A DNA stretch of 64,000 bases, from positions 1 to 64,000 of the forward strand of contig PJRA01000354.1 of the NCBI GenBank assembly GCA_016987375.1. Direction: 5' to 3'. The notes under the pieces were generated by a model. It was not told where the DNA came from and did not search any database. It was given only the letters and a program-made list of their open reading frames with translations. The stretch is from Brachionus koreanus. Taxonomy: Eukaryota; Rotifera; Eurotatoria; Ploima; Brachionidae. The translations under genes were made by a program, and so were the position numbers. Positions 1-12,700 of the stretch are shown here, piece by piece. How positions within the stretch are numbered: position 1 is the stretch's first letter; each line of letters opens with the position of its first letter.

Positions 1-640
1 AAAACTTGTTATTTATGATCATAAAATTTAAATTTAATAAACATAATTTTGAAATTTGCATTTTGCTTAAATCCTAAATTCTACCGAGTCTTTACTTTTT
101 ATTATTCTAGATTCTTACAGTCATAATAAACTTTTTTTTTATTATATTTTATGCATGTATTTACTATTTTAGTTGAAAATTATGAAATTTTTTTTATATG
201 ATTAATTAGTAAGCCTAAGCTATCTTGACCATAAAGCTTATAATTTAAAATTGCTTGCGAATTTTCTATCAAAAAATATCAGCTGTTATCTTAAATTATA
301 ATTTTAATTACCGACTTTATTTCTAAAATGCAAAAATTTTATTTTGGAATTTTTAAGAGTCCAGTCTTTTAAATAAATTTGTTGCTGGCTAAATGCATGT
401 ATTCTTTGACGGATCGTTGGCCATTAAAAGCAACAAAATTTGCTTAGAAATAATTTGCTTCAGAGAATAAATTTTTTGCTGTGAAGCGTTTCTACCTAAG
501 CTAAGTGGTCTGAATTTTAGCATCTAAAAAAATAAAAAATTATGAATTTAGTTTTCATTATTTTTATTATTAAAATGAAAATTATGTTAAGTTTTTTTTT
601 TAGTATTTTATGTAAAATTTAAATTTAAATACGATGAAAT
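1..640. other. Intergenic, no gene seen
   Basis: AT-rich DNA downstream of the ADAMTS stop codon. I see no open frame with coding character and no recognisable repeat. Confidence 0.5.
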
Positions 641-3600
641 TTAGCTAAATTTTGAGCATGTCTTGCAGCATTTTGAGTGTAAGTAGGGCTCCGAGCATCG
701 GTTTGAATAAGCAATCATGCGACAAATGTTTTTACTAATTGTGTCAATACAATTGTCTAGTTTAAAACCTTAATAATTCATTTATATTACTAAATTTCGC
801 ACTGCTATTTTAAACAAAGTCTACTAGTCAACAGGCCTTTTTTTTTCGTTTAAGTGAAGAATTTTTTTTCCTAAAAATAAAACAGTTATATCCAATTCTC
901 AAGTATTCTATTTGATTGAGTTAAACGATAAATATGACTAGAAACAACTTAAGATTTATAGATTTAGTTTAAAAACTAAAATAGCAGTGGGAAAATTTTA
1001 TTTACGAAATTACCTTTTTCTAACTCAATTAGACACTCTTCAAGTTCACAGTTTTTGAAGGTTATGGGCATTTTTTCCTTGACGCAAAAGTCGGAAGTTG
1101 AATTGGCCAATATATCAAAACAGTAGGCTCTTCGAGTCATGAAACCTTGACCACAACTAACAGAACATTCACTCCACTTATCAGTGCGCCACTCATAACA
1201 TGACTTCTGCAAACATTGTCTTTTCATGGGAGGCTTATGCTCTGGATCGCAAAGTCTCAATGGATTCGAACAAAACACTTTCCGGTATTGAAAACCAATT
1301 CCGCATTTAGGTGAACACTTGATTTAAAAATTATTTATTCTACTACCAAAATAAATTTTAATTTTCTCTTTGTCATTAATTTTATATCTTAAAAATTTTA
1401 TTTTGGAATTTTTTAAAATAAGAATAAGAACAAATTAAAATATTTAAAAAATGAAATATAGAGAAATAAAATTTTGCCTCATTTAAAAAGTTTGATATTT
1501 TTGATTCTAACACTTTTGAAATTCGAAAATTTTTAGTAAACTGCTTTTTTGATAAATTAAAAAAATAAAAAAAATCCAAAATTTTTTGAACCAAATATTT
1601 GATTCCAGTCAATATATCAATAGATTAGACTGTCCAGTCAAATGATCCTAAAAATCATAATTAAAAAATAATATTATCTTTTATCATAATTCTGCTTTAT
1701 TAAGTAATGGTCAAATAAAACATGAGGACTCCAACAATATAAGCTTATTAATGAAAAATATAATGAAAATACACTGTTTTTAATTGTTTTTGTATTTTTT
1801 TTGCGTTATATTTGCTCACTAAACTTAAAAATATTTCATCAGTTTAAAAATTACTTGAGACCAATCTGATACATTCCATGCTTCACATTTTTGAATCAAG
1901 CATTCCTCTAAAGCTGATGGTTTTTTATCCGTACAATAAATACTGTCAACTATTTCATGTGTTGCCTTTTCTATGCACTCTACTTTTCTTAGTTTTACTC
2001 CAAGTCCACATTTACGTGAGCACTTAAGAAAAAAATTAATAAACAAAAAAAAAACAACTTGATCAAATCCTACCTCACTGAATTCTCCTGTTTGCCATTC
2101 ATAATCGAAAATTTTAGAAATGTTTTTGTTATTATCAACAGTTTGATTGTCAAAATTTTGAGTAAAATTAATTTGATTAAACTCGTAATAGTCAAAATTA
2201 TTAGTATAATTTTTTAAATTTCTTGGAGTTCTTTTTTTAGTCTTGTTTAGAGAAAAAATTAAGTCAGCAGTAATCGAGTCTTGGTCATAACATGGTGGAT
2301 TATTTGAACATATTTCGATATCATGAGGCTTTATCAGTGAGCTACAAATACTACCATTAATGCATTTTACTTTTCTGTATCTAGTAGCATTTCCGCATGT
2401 TTTGCTGCATTCAGACCATTCACTATTAACCCAATACCCACAAGTTGTATTAGAAGATAATTTGCATTTACGTTCTGAAATTGGTCTTATTTTGGGATCA
2501 CAAATCGAATTAGAATCACTGCATTTTACCACTCTTGTTTCAAATGAACAAGGATCAACCACACAATTCTTAAATTTAATATTTTATTTATTAAAATGAT
2601 CCAAAAAAAAAAAAAATTATAAACTCTATTCCATTCTTCGACAATCCAAAATGCTGTTTTAAATGAACCATCTTTATTTTTACAATTTTCCAAATCAATT
2701 GTGCATTTTTCAATAGTGTTTGGTTTAGAAATATTTTGACATTTGATATCAAGTTCAGCAATTAATTCTATTTTATCATTTGTCTCACTAGGCTTTTGTG
2801 TAACACATAAAACACTTCTCTTTTTATATCCCATTCCTTGCGTTGCACAAGTGGCACTACATTCTTGCCATTCACCAAGCCACCAGCTAAGCATAATATT
2901 TAATTGCTAATAATAAGATTTAATGTTTTTTTACTTTGGTTCACACATATTTAAATTGCATGGTTTATACAGATCAAGCGGTTTGTTCAATAAAGAGCAA
3001 AATGATTCGTCAACAATGCCATCTTTGAGCTCAATACACTTTGGGGAATTTTTTGTAAAACCTTTTCCACATGATTTTGAACATGAGGACCAGTCATTTT
3101 TAAAATCCCATGTGTAATATTTTTTTGCTTCTGGCACAAATTTATTCGGCAGTGTGTAAAAATAGCTGACACTCACTTTTTTGGTCATCAATAAAATCTT
3201 GATAAAAATTAATTGAAATAATTTTTTTTAATGCTTTAAAAAAAAACCATTATTAGTAAATCTTCTTTTAGAGGGCCATCACTTAGAATTGCTTCTTGTT
3301 TTGGATGTGATTTGTATAAAAATTTTATTTCTTTTTGTCAATAAATAAATTTTCAAATAAATTAAAATTTTTTCAAGTCATTAGGTTACCATTAATTTGA
3401 AATTCTGTATTTGTATTGATGATAAATTGTCCATTTAGATAATAAGTTCCATTCATATTTTTAATAGCAAGATAATTTTTTAATTTTGATTTTGAGTATT
3501 CATAAATTCTAATTGATCTGGCATTTTTGGGTATTACAAGTAAAGGCTGATAACCTCCTTGAGCGGGAAATGAAACTTCTACAGTACCTGTGTACTTATT

Positions 3601-6077
3601 ACAAGATGAATCATCGCCGCCACATATTCCACATGAATCTAAAGTCAATTTTGATCCTAAAATCCAGTCACAGCCAACAGACTTGAATTATTATTTTTTA
3701 AAATTGAAATATTTGTTTTAAAAAATTTTAAAGATTACTCTACAAACACCATTGACACATCTATTATTTGAATAGTCTGAACAAGATGTTCCATCTAACA
3801 AAAAGTGGTCAAACATTTTGTAGGAAAAATCATTTTTGAGCTTGCAAAAAAGTTGACATGGATTATCATCTAAATTTTTAATTTATTATTTTTATTTTAA
3901 AAATTTTTATTAAATTTACTAGGAGAATCAAAAAATTCCCATTCATAAGTTTTATTGTCTGGCGATTTCAATTTGCCATTAAACTGTTCACATTGAAGAT
4001 CTTTAAATTTTTGATCAGCTTGGGGATCATCACATTTCTAAATAATTAAAATTAAATTAAATTTTTTATTTGATTATCAATTACTTTAGTGTTACAAATG
4101 CGATATCTTTTTTTTTCACCTAAACAAAACTTTCCTCCATCTGCAGGTCTAATGATTAAATTTAATAAATTTTTAATTTAAACTTTTAAATTACTTAGGA
4201 TTGTTGCATTTTCGTTTTATGTATTGAATACCGCCATTGCATTCACGTGTACATTCAGACCATTCCGACCAATTACCCCATCCTCCATTGATAGGTTTTT
4301 TCAAATCCAAAATAGGAATACATTTTTGATTCATGCACCACTTATGAAAAAAATCAACTTTCAACTTTCAGAAATCTATAGATTATATTTTATTTGATTT
4401 TTACAAAATTTTGTCCATCACCACACAAAGTTCCGTCAATTGGTTTCTCACTTTTTGAAATGCATGCCGAAGCTCCTTCAATTCTACACCAAATTTCATT
4501 GCACTGAAACTAATTTAAATAAACTGTTAATTTCAATTTTCAATTTTTTTTCTGTCTAAATTACTTCATAGTTTTTGCATATAGTCGCATTTTGACCATA
4601 TGAAAATTTGCATTGATGCTCCATATCATAAAATATACCAGGCACAGATGGTTCATTTCTAATCATATTTATTTCCTCTCTATCATCTAGACATTCAAGA
4701 TTTGCATAACTATGTCAACAACAAAAATTCATTAAATCGTAATAAGAGAAAACACTTAATCAAAAACTACTTGAGAAATTTGTCTATTCTTTTTCGGCTA
4801 CACTTTGACCAAAAATGATTTTTTTTAAGATCATTCAAATGCGTATTCATCAAATATGGCATCGAAAAGTTAGTGCATTTATTCTCTTCTGTATCATGCT
4901 CGGCATTAAAGCTTAAATTCTTAATTCAAATCAAAATACTCAATAAATTTTGAAATTTTACTTGTGTCCTATTTCATGAGCAATTGTAAATGCCAATGAA
5001 AGACCTGTGTCTTCATTTACATTGCAACTTTTCTCTGGATCACACATACTGCCAAGGTTTGCAAGTCCGGAAGTATCACATGAGTTTTCTTGACCACAAA
5101 TATCAGTCCTTTGAAATAAATAAAAATTTCTTCACTCAAATTTTTTTCTTTACCTTGTGACAAGAATAGCCAAATCATGATGGTTTGGGTGAGCTTTAGG
5201 GAGATTTATACTTTTTTGATATTTACAAAAATTGTTGAGGGTTCTTGTCGCATTTACTTCAATTTTAAACGGCTTTTTAATCACAAATGAATAATTATAA
5301 AATAAAAATAAATTAAAACATTTAAATTACTTCACTTTCTTCAAATATTATAATTTTGACCACAACAATTCTAATGTTGTTTTCCAAAGATTGATCTCTG
5401 TAAATAAAATCTACCATATTCATTATGGTAAGCAAATAATGTTCAAGATCTAGGTAACTATAGCGTTTAGACATAGAACTGTCTGCCACTAATAAAGTTT
5501 CAACAGTTCTTTCTTTACTAATTGATCTCTTAGATTTTTTTCTCAGACCAAGATCAAGATTATGACCAGAAAAAGACAACCTATAAGTAGAGTTGCTATC
5601 TTCAATTGGCTCTAGGAAATAAACTGTTCGATTGATATATAAATAACCATTCTAAAATTAAAAAATAAAAATTTTAAATTTAATTTTAATTTTGGTAAAA
5701 ATTATTACTAGTTTAGGACAAAAAGAAAGTGAAACAAATGAATTTGAAAAATTAGCGACATTTCCGTAAAACAGACATGGTTTATGTTCGAATAAAAAGC
5801 TTTTTTGCGATGAATTCCTTGATTTTCTTTCAATAAAGCTTTTTTGATTTAGAAATTTTTCATTTGATTCCAAACTCAGCTTCATAATTGATCCATTGTA
5901 GTTAATTCCAATGTAAAAATTTAAAATATTAAAATTTTGTATCCAAAAATCATTTAAAACTGTTGAATTTAGACTACCATCACGGTTTAAAAGGACAGCA
6001 TTGACAAGTACATATTCAAAATTGTCAACTGTAAAGACAGGAATTAATAATAAATTGATAATTAAAAAAATAAACAT
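641..6077 (-). CDS. ADAMTS-type secreted zinc metalloprotease with PLAC domain
   Basis: Secreted protease of the extracellular matrix. Nineteen exons join in phase (6077-5709, 5651-5331, 5272-5154, 5108-4962, 4911-4771, 4709-4565, 4503-4405, 4340-4195, 4148-4085, 4037-3920, 3869-3739, 3681-3390, 3330-3248, 3197-2935, 2886-2625, 2568-2074, 2022-1855, 1317-1014, 756-641) into about 1260 aa. Order: signal peptide (1-17), propeptide, furin site RKKSKR near 160-165, catalytic domain with HEIGHNFNAEHD (zinc His at about 314, 318, 324; Glu 315) split by an intron, disintegrin-like region, one TSP1 repeat, Cys-rich and spacer regions, about seven more TSP1 repeats, and a C-terminal PLAC domain in the last exon. 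Asn where many relatives have Gly in HExxHxxG is seen in some vertebrate ADAMTS. Catalytic residues are intact. The paralogue group is not assigned. The acceptor at 3197 is the least certain. Confidence 0.95.
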
Positions 6078-6786
6078 TGTTTATTTTTTAATAATTTTTA
6101 GCTTTTTGGTCTGTTTAAAAAATATGAATTGAGAAAACAAAAATATTCAAAAAGATCAAGCATATGTTTTTTTATTTTTATGGTTCAAAGATTTTCTGAA
6201 AAAGGAGTGAGATTAAAAATCCGTTAATGCAACATCTGTAATTACTACGAACTTTTAACATTAACTTGGAATAAGTATGTTTTTAATTTTTTTTGTTAAA
6301 ATCATTCTATTTTTAATTGAAAGAATTTTCTTTCCATTTAATGGTGCAATATTTTTTTTAAATAAAATAAATTTTCCTACCATCAAAGGAATTTTACACA
6401 GACCAAAATAGATGATTGAATATCAAAAATCAAATAATTAAAAAATATTCAAAATAATAAAAATTAAAATAATTGAAATAAAAAATATGAAGAATTATTA
6501 ATTTAGTACTTGATTAAATGCATAATTGTTTTTTTTTTTTCAATTTATAAAAATTATTATAAAGATTTATTTTGTCTTCAAAACTCAGAACAAAAAATAA
6601 ATTAAATTTATTTGATTAGAAATAATCATGTGATTTGATTTTTATGCATTCAAATAAATTTTGAAATATTTTTCAAAAATAAATAAGCTTTCTATTAAAA
6701 TTGGTTACAAGAATTCAATCATATGACCCTTAATTCATAATTTTTTAATTTAAGCTCTTTTTAGACAATTAAATTCTTAGCTAAAA
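6078..6786. other. Divergent intergenic region between ADAMTS and MROH1
   Basis: About 700 bp separating two head-to-head genes, so it should hold both promoters. It is very AT-rich with T runs and no recognisable motif. An acceptor-like TTCTTAG lies just before the MROH1 ATG. Confidence 0.5.
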
Positions 6787-9700
6787 ATGTCTTTTGGAAG
6801 CATGTATCAATTAGAAAGTAAATTTAATTAATTTGAAAAAATAGCAAATAAAAAATTTCATCAAGACTTGATAATTGGTTTACTGGAAACTATAGATGAT
6901 AAAAACCCTGACGTTCAAGAATCGGTATCCGATTCTATTATCACCTTGGGCAACAAAAAACCAGAGTTTATACTCAACACTTCATTTGATTTTATTTCTA
7001 AAAACTTGGCCAAAGTATTTTATAAATAAATAATCCGGTTTTTTCTAATATTAAAAAAATTAAATCTAAGCTTTCAGAAGGACATAAAACATCAATATTT
7101 GGAACAATGGAAAAGATAATAAAAGAAAAAATCGACACTATTGATGACGATTCTCCATTGAAATGGATTGAAATAGCTTCAAATGAAATGATCAAAAATA
7201 AAGTAAATTGAGGAAAATTTCATTTTTAAACTTCTAAATTCAAATAAGGACAAACATCAGCCCGTTTTTCTTCAGACTGCAGCAAGCAATCTTTTGGTAG
7301 CAATTGGAAAAAAATATGTCAAAGAAGTTTTTGATGAGTTACAAAAAAATTTCAACCCTGGAACCCTTCCACATTTATTTGTTATTAACACTATGGCATA
7401 TTTAGCCGAAGCAAATCGTAATTAAAAAAAATAAAAATTATTTTAAAATTTTATTTTAAATTTTGATAAAAGCTTATGGCGTAGTACCAAACTTGACTAA
7501 AGTGTTCAACTCAATTCTTCCAATGCTTGGAATGTCCAAGCTTGATACTTATAAATATTCGCTTGGCTCGGCTCTATGCAAATTTTGTGAAGCTATTTTA
7601 TACTATTGTTCTAATAAAGACAAAGCTCCTGATCAATCAATTGAAAAATCAGATTTTTCCAATTCTGTTTATGCAGCTCACGAGTTTCTTTTCAACTCTT
7701 GGATTAAATCAAGTGATGCCAAAGTCAGACAAATAACTATTGAATCAATAGGTCATTTTGTAAATTTGATTTCGCGTGATAAACTTGAAACAGATATACC
7801 GAGGATAATTCCAGGTTTGTTAACTCTGTATAAAAAACATGCCGATCATTTTGTTGTCTCCCAGGTAATTAATTTTTCAAATCAAGATGCTTTTATAAAG
7901 CTTATTTAAAGTCGTTGTACTTGACTTTGTCTGCGGTGATTTCTTCCGACCCGCCAATAGCAAGCATGGATAACATATTTGATACTTTGGTCAAGGAACT
8001 GTTCGCACAAATTTTGACTAACAATGATCATCAAACGGCAAAAAATTTAAATCCTGCCAATTTGGCTAATTTGAATAAGAACCAAAACGAAATTCTGAGA
8101 TGCTTTGCAGAGCTTAGTAAATATTTAAAGAACACTAAAAAATTTATTAAAATAGCTTTAATTTTGTTAATAAATAGCAATTAGATATAGTGACAGAATG
8201 ATTCCATTTTTATTACAAAAATTAGAGCAAAATAATGAGAAAAATCGTACTGGATCATTAATAATTATTCGACACATTATCAACTCATGTAACGAACAAA
8301 TGACAAATAAAAAACAAATCGTCATTTCAGGATTAAGACTTTTATTAAATGAATCAAATAATCGCGTAAATAAAATTAAAAAAATATATATTTTTTATTT
8401 ATTTTTTTTAAATTTGAATAAAATTTAGTTTATTTCTATTTTAAGATTAAAAAACAATTAATTCAGACTATAATATCAATGGCATATCATGATTATTTGG
8501 CTTTAGAGGGTGGCTTTTTGATGGTCGAATTTATAATAAAACAATGCTGTCTTAACGATGATGAGGTTTGATCTAAATAATCTAAATTGGAAATAAAATA
8601 AAAAAATTTGAATAGAAAAAATCCAACCTCGATGATGCTTCAAATGAACAGTTGAGACTATCGGCAGAGAATATAATTACACTTTTTGCAACAACAGTGA
8701 ATAATATGCATGAAATTTTGTGGCCAGCTTTGTTTGAATATTTGACTATTAGCGACTACTCGAGAGCTTCAAATACACTTTGTAAAAATTTGGCCCATAT
8801 TGCTGAACAGAAACGAGAATCAGACTCAGACGACTATCTTATAAATTATGATTCTTTCATCAATGTTCCAAAACCTTTTGAAATATTGGCCAGGCTGATT
8901 GTTTTATGTGGCTGTCCATTAAATGGAAACAACCGTGGTCTAAACATTCTAAATTTAATGAAAAATATGGCTCCTAATATTGATAGTTCAATTGTAGACC
9001 TCTGGGACAGTGTCGTACCAAAGCTGATTATTAATTTGGAGGGTAAAATTTAGATTAGTTAAAAGATAATTGAATTTTAATTTTTTTCCAGATAAACTGG
9101 CTAATTCTAAATTTTCTCAAAAAAATTGGGAAGATTTGATCATGAAGTTGTTATCTAATTCTCTAGATCAAATTAATAGCGAAGAAAAATACTGTGAAAT
9201 TGCTAAATGCTTTGGAAAACAAATTGAAGCATTGTACTATAATTTAAGTGATGAAAAAGTATGTTAAATTGAAATAATAAATAATAAGTTTAAATTAAAA
9301 AAAAATAAATAAAAATCAAATTACAAATGGGAAATAGTTCTTTATTTATTTAAGTTCAAGTATAAATTTAGTCAGACTTGAGCAAAAGTTAAAAAAAAGT
9401 CATTTTAAGTCTATTCAAAGCCAAGTCAGTGACTTAACTTCTAAAAAAAAATAGAGAATTTCCCCATGGGAAACGATTAATTAAATGTTTAAATCTTAGG
9501 TAATAATGGCGATTCATAAAAATCTCTTTTTTATAAAAGATTGATACGTTAGTTATAATGAATATTAAAATATGTTCTAACACTTTATTTTATCTTTTTT
9601 ATAATTTTCAACTTCAGAAAAAGTTTTATTTAGTTTTATCTAATTTTCAAGGAGTTTGAAAAATTAAACAATATTTTTTTGATCAAAGATTTTTCTTAAC

Positions 9701-12700
9701 GTGTTTTATAAATGTTATGACACTAAAATTCTTAGAACTGCGTGACTATCGGATAATCTTATAATTATGATCTTTAAAACAAATTGAAGTTTATGATCAT
9801 ATTTAAACTATCATTTTAAAAATTAATCACAAGAAGATCTTTAAATATTTTTTGATTTAATTCATAAGCCTGTTTTTAAATAAATAAACTTTCAAGGTTT
9901 AAGTTTATTTTTTAAGTCTTCAAATATTTTATTAAATTTTGGTCATATGCTTTTCTCTTATTTTTATAAAGATTTTTTTTTATCTTACATCGACTTGAAG
10001 GGCATACAACAATACAGTTTAAATAATTAAATTATATATAACTTAATTGTAACTTTATAGCATGATTTTACCAAGTTAATCTTGATAGTACTATTAAGTT
10101 AAGATAAAAAATTTAAATTGAAAAAAAATTGAATGAAGATTAAGACAATAGTGCGAGATTTTTTTCGTCTAAGTTGTTAACAAAACAAAATTGTATCCTG
10201 CATTTTATCTTTCTTCTAAGATTTGTTCATACAACAAATAATTGGCGCAATATTTTAGATTAGTCAATTTTTTAGTTTTTGAAATTTACTTGTGAAATTT
10301 AAATAGTAAGATATAGCTAAGTAAAATTTTTGATCTAATTTCATTTTTCAAAATTGATCAAAATATTTTTATTTAGATTCTAATCGCAGATTTTAGAATT
10401 CTTGTAACATTTTAAAGCTTTATTTTTAGAATTTTGAAAAAGGATTGTAATTTATAAAAATTTACTTTAGTATTTTAAATATTTCGGTAATTTTTGAAAA
10501 ATGAAATGAAATTTGATCAAAATTTCCTTTTTAAAAATATTAAATTAACTTGAAGTTTATTTTATTTTAAAATAATAAATAGTTTGTTTATAAAGATCAT
10601 CATTAATAGTAGCATTATCAAGAACATTTTGATTATGCCCTGCAAATTGAGCATAATTCAAATTTCGAAAAATTGGCTTTTGTGCATTTAACAGAGATTT
10701 TGCACACTTATTTGCACAATTTGGAGAATTAATAAAAATCATAAGAAAAAATTATGAACTTTTTTAGCATTAATTTCTGTTATTTTTTTATTTTGTACCA
10801 AATTTCACAAAACCAAAGAAGATTATTTGATTTATTAAATCGTAACAAGTAAAAAATTTTTCGAAAGATGTAAAAAATATTCTGTAAAATTAATCAGTTG
10901 ATGCAAAATTGATATCACTCAAAACTTAATTAAATTTCTATGAACCTCTAATACATTTACAAAGACTAAATTTGGGTGATACAAAATTTGAATCAACTTT
11001 TATGAAATTTAAAGTAAAGATCAAGTTTTAGATATTGGTAACCAAAAGTAATTCAAAAGTAATTGAAAAATTTTAAAATTTGTTTGACTTTTTTTTTCTA
11101 GAAATGTTAAATATGATGATTTTTACTTTTTCCTTCATTTAAAATAAAGAGCAATAAATTAAAATTGATTTTTCCTTAAATAAAGCATTTTGCCTTCAAA
11201 TGTGTAGGTGTTGTATTGAATAAAACAACTAGCAAAAATACAATTGACAAGCTATTAGATACTGTATATAATGCAGTCAACCACACTAATCAGCTTGAAA
11301 GAGAAGGTTGTGCTATAAGTTTTGGCTACACCTCAACAACTCATTTGGATACTGTTTTGTACAAATTGGAAACTTATGCTAAAAATGAATCAAAAAAGTC
11401 ATCAGGAGGACTTTTTTCAAGTCTAATCAAGGATTCGAATAAAAATGGCGATCCAGATCAAATAAAGTCAACTTTAGTTTTAACTTATGGCTATGTGACT
11501 TTATATTCACCTAAAGATTTGGTTATATCACGTTTGGAAGCGAACATTTTAAGAAGCGTTAGCGGATATGCTGCTAATAACTCAAAAGTATTTTGAAAAT
11601 TTAAATAAGTTTTTCCTATTTTCTAATTAAAATTTATTTTAAAAAAAGAATTTAAATTTTAAACAAAATATTCTGAAGTCTCTTGACATAATCACCAAAT
11701 GTATGCATCAAGATCATTTGCAAAAGGATTTTAATTTTTCATACAAAAACACTATTTTAAATCAAATCATAGTAATCTTCTTTTTTATTTTTATTAAGTT
11801 AGAGAAAATTTATTTCTTTTTTTTTTCAATAGTCATATATAAATACTGAAACATCCAAAACATTATCAAATGACATAAAAGCATTAAGTTATAAAATATG
11901 CTCTAATCTAGCGTAAATATACCGAATTTTATTTAGCATAAATTTTTGATTTTAAATTTTTTTAAAGCAAATTAAACCCCAGACCAACTGAGGCTGATGT
12001 TTATCAATTAATTAAGTCTTCAACTGATGGTTTTTACCCATTACAAGTTCCACCTGAGGATAAAGACTCAGAAACTAGTGAAATTTTGCATGGAAATGAA
12101 ATGTATGAACAAACATCTAAATCATTAGATGAACTTCTTAAAACACTTCTAGATAGAGATTTAAATAGCTCAACATTGGCGATTATATTCAAACACTTGG
12201 AGCCTTGGATAATCTCGGTCAACGATCATGAAAGACTAAGATCAATTCGTTCATTGTCCAGTGTTCTAAAGCATTTTAATTCAAATTTTAAATTAGACGA
12301 AAACAATCCCGAAAATTTGGATGATTTTAGTTGTTTTGGAAGTATTTTAGGTAGAATAGTAACCCGGGCGACAGACCCCATTATTAAAATTCGAATATTG
12401 GCCATTGATTGTATTGACAGCCTTTTGAAGAGTTTGCAAATTTATACCAAAGAAAACTGTGATGAAAGTGAGTCGTTGAATAGTTTGAAGCAAAACTTGG
12501 TCAAAAATTCACCCAATGTACTGCTCACATCAGTCAATGATTTGTCCAAAATATTGTGCAAAAAAATCCCTATCGGAAATCAATTGATTTGTTTCATTGA
12601 AAATCTAATAGATGGATTGTTGGACATTCAGTCAAATTGCTCAAGTTCCAGTTGTATATGCTTAAATTATTGTATTAAGCTTCGTGGACCAGAACTTAAT

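Noticed and set aside
1382..1612. Minus-strand ORF between ADAMTS exons
   Set aside because: Phe/Lys/Ile low-complexity reading of an AT-rich intron.
6998..7195. Minus-strand ORF
   Set aside because: Antisense shadow of an MROH1 exon.
10557..10742. Minus-strand 61-codon ORF inside MROH1 intron 10
   Set aside because: Composition is mixed but there is no recognised homology and no adjoining exon; not supported as a gene.
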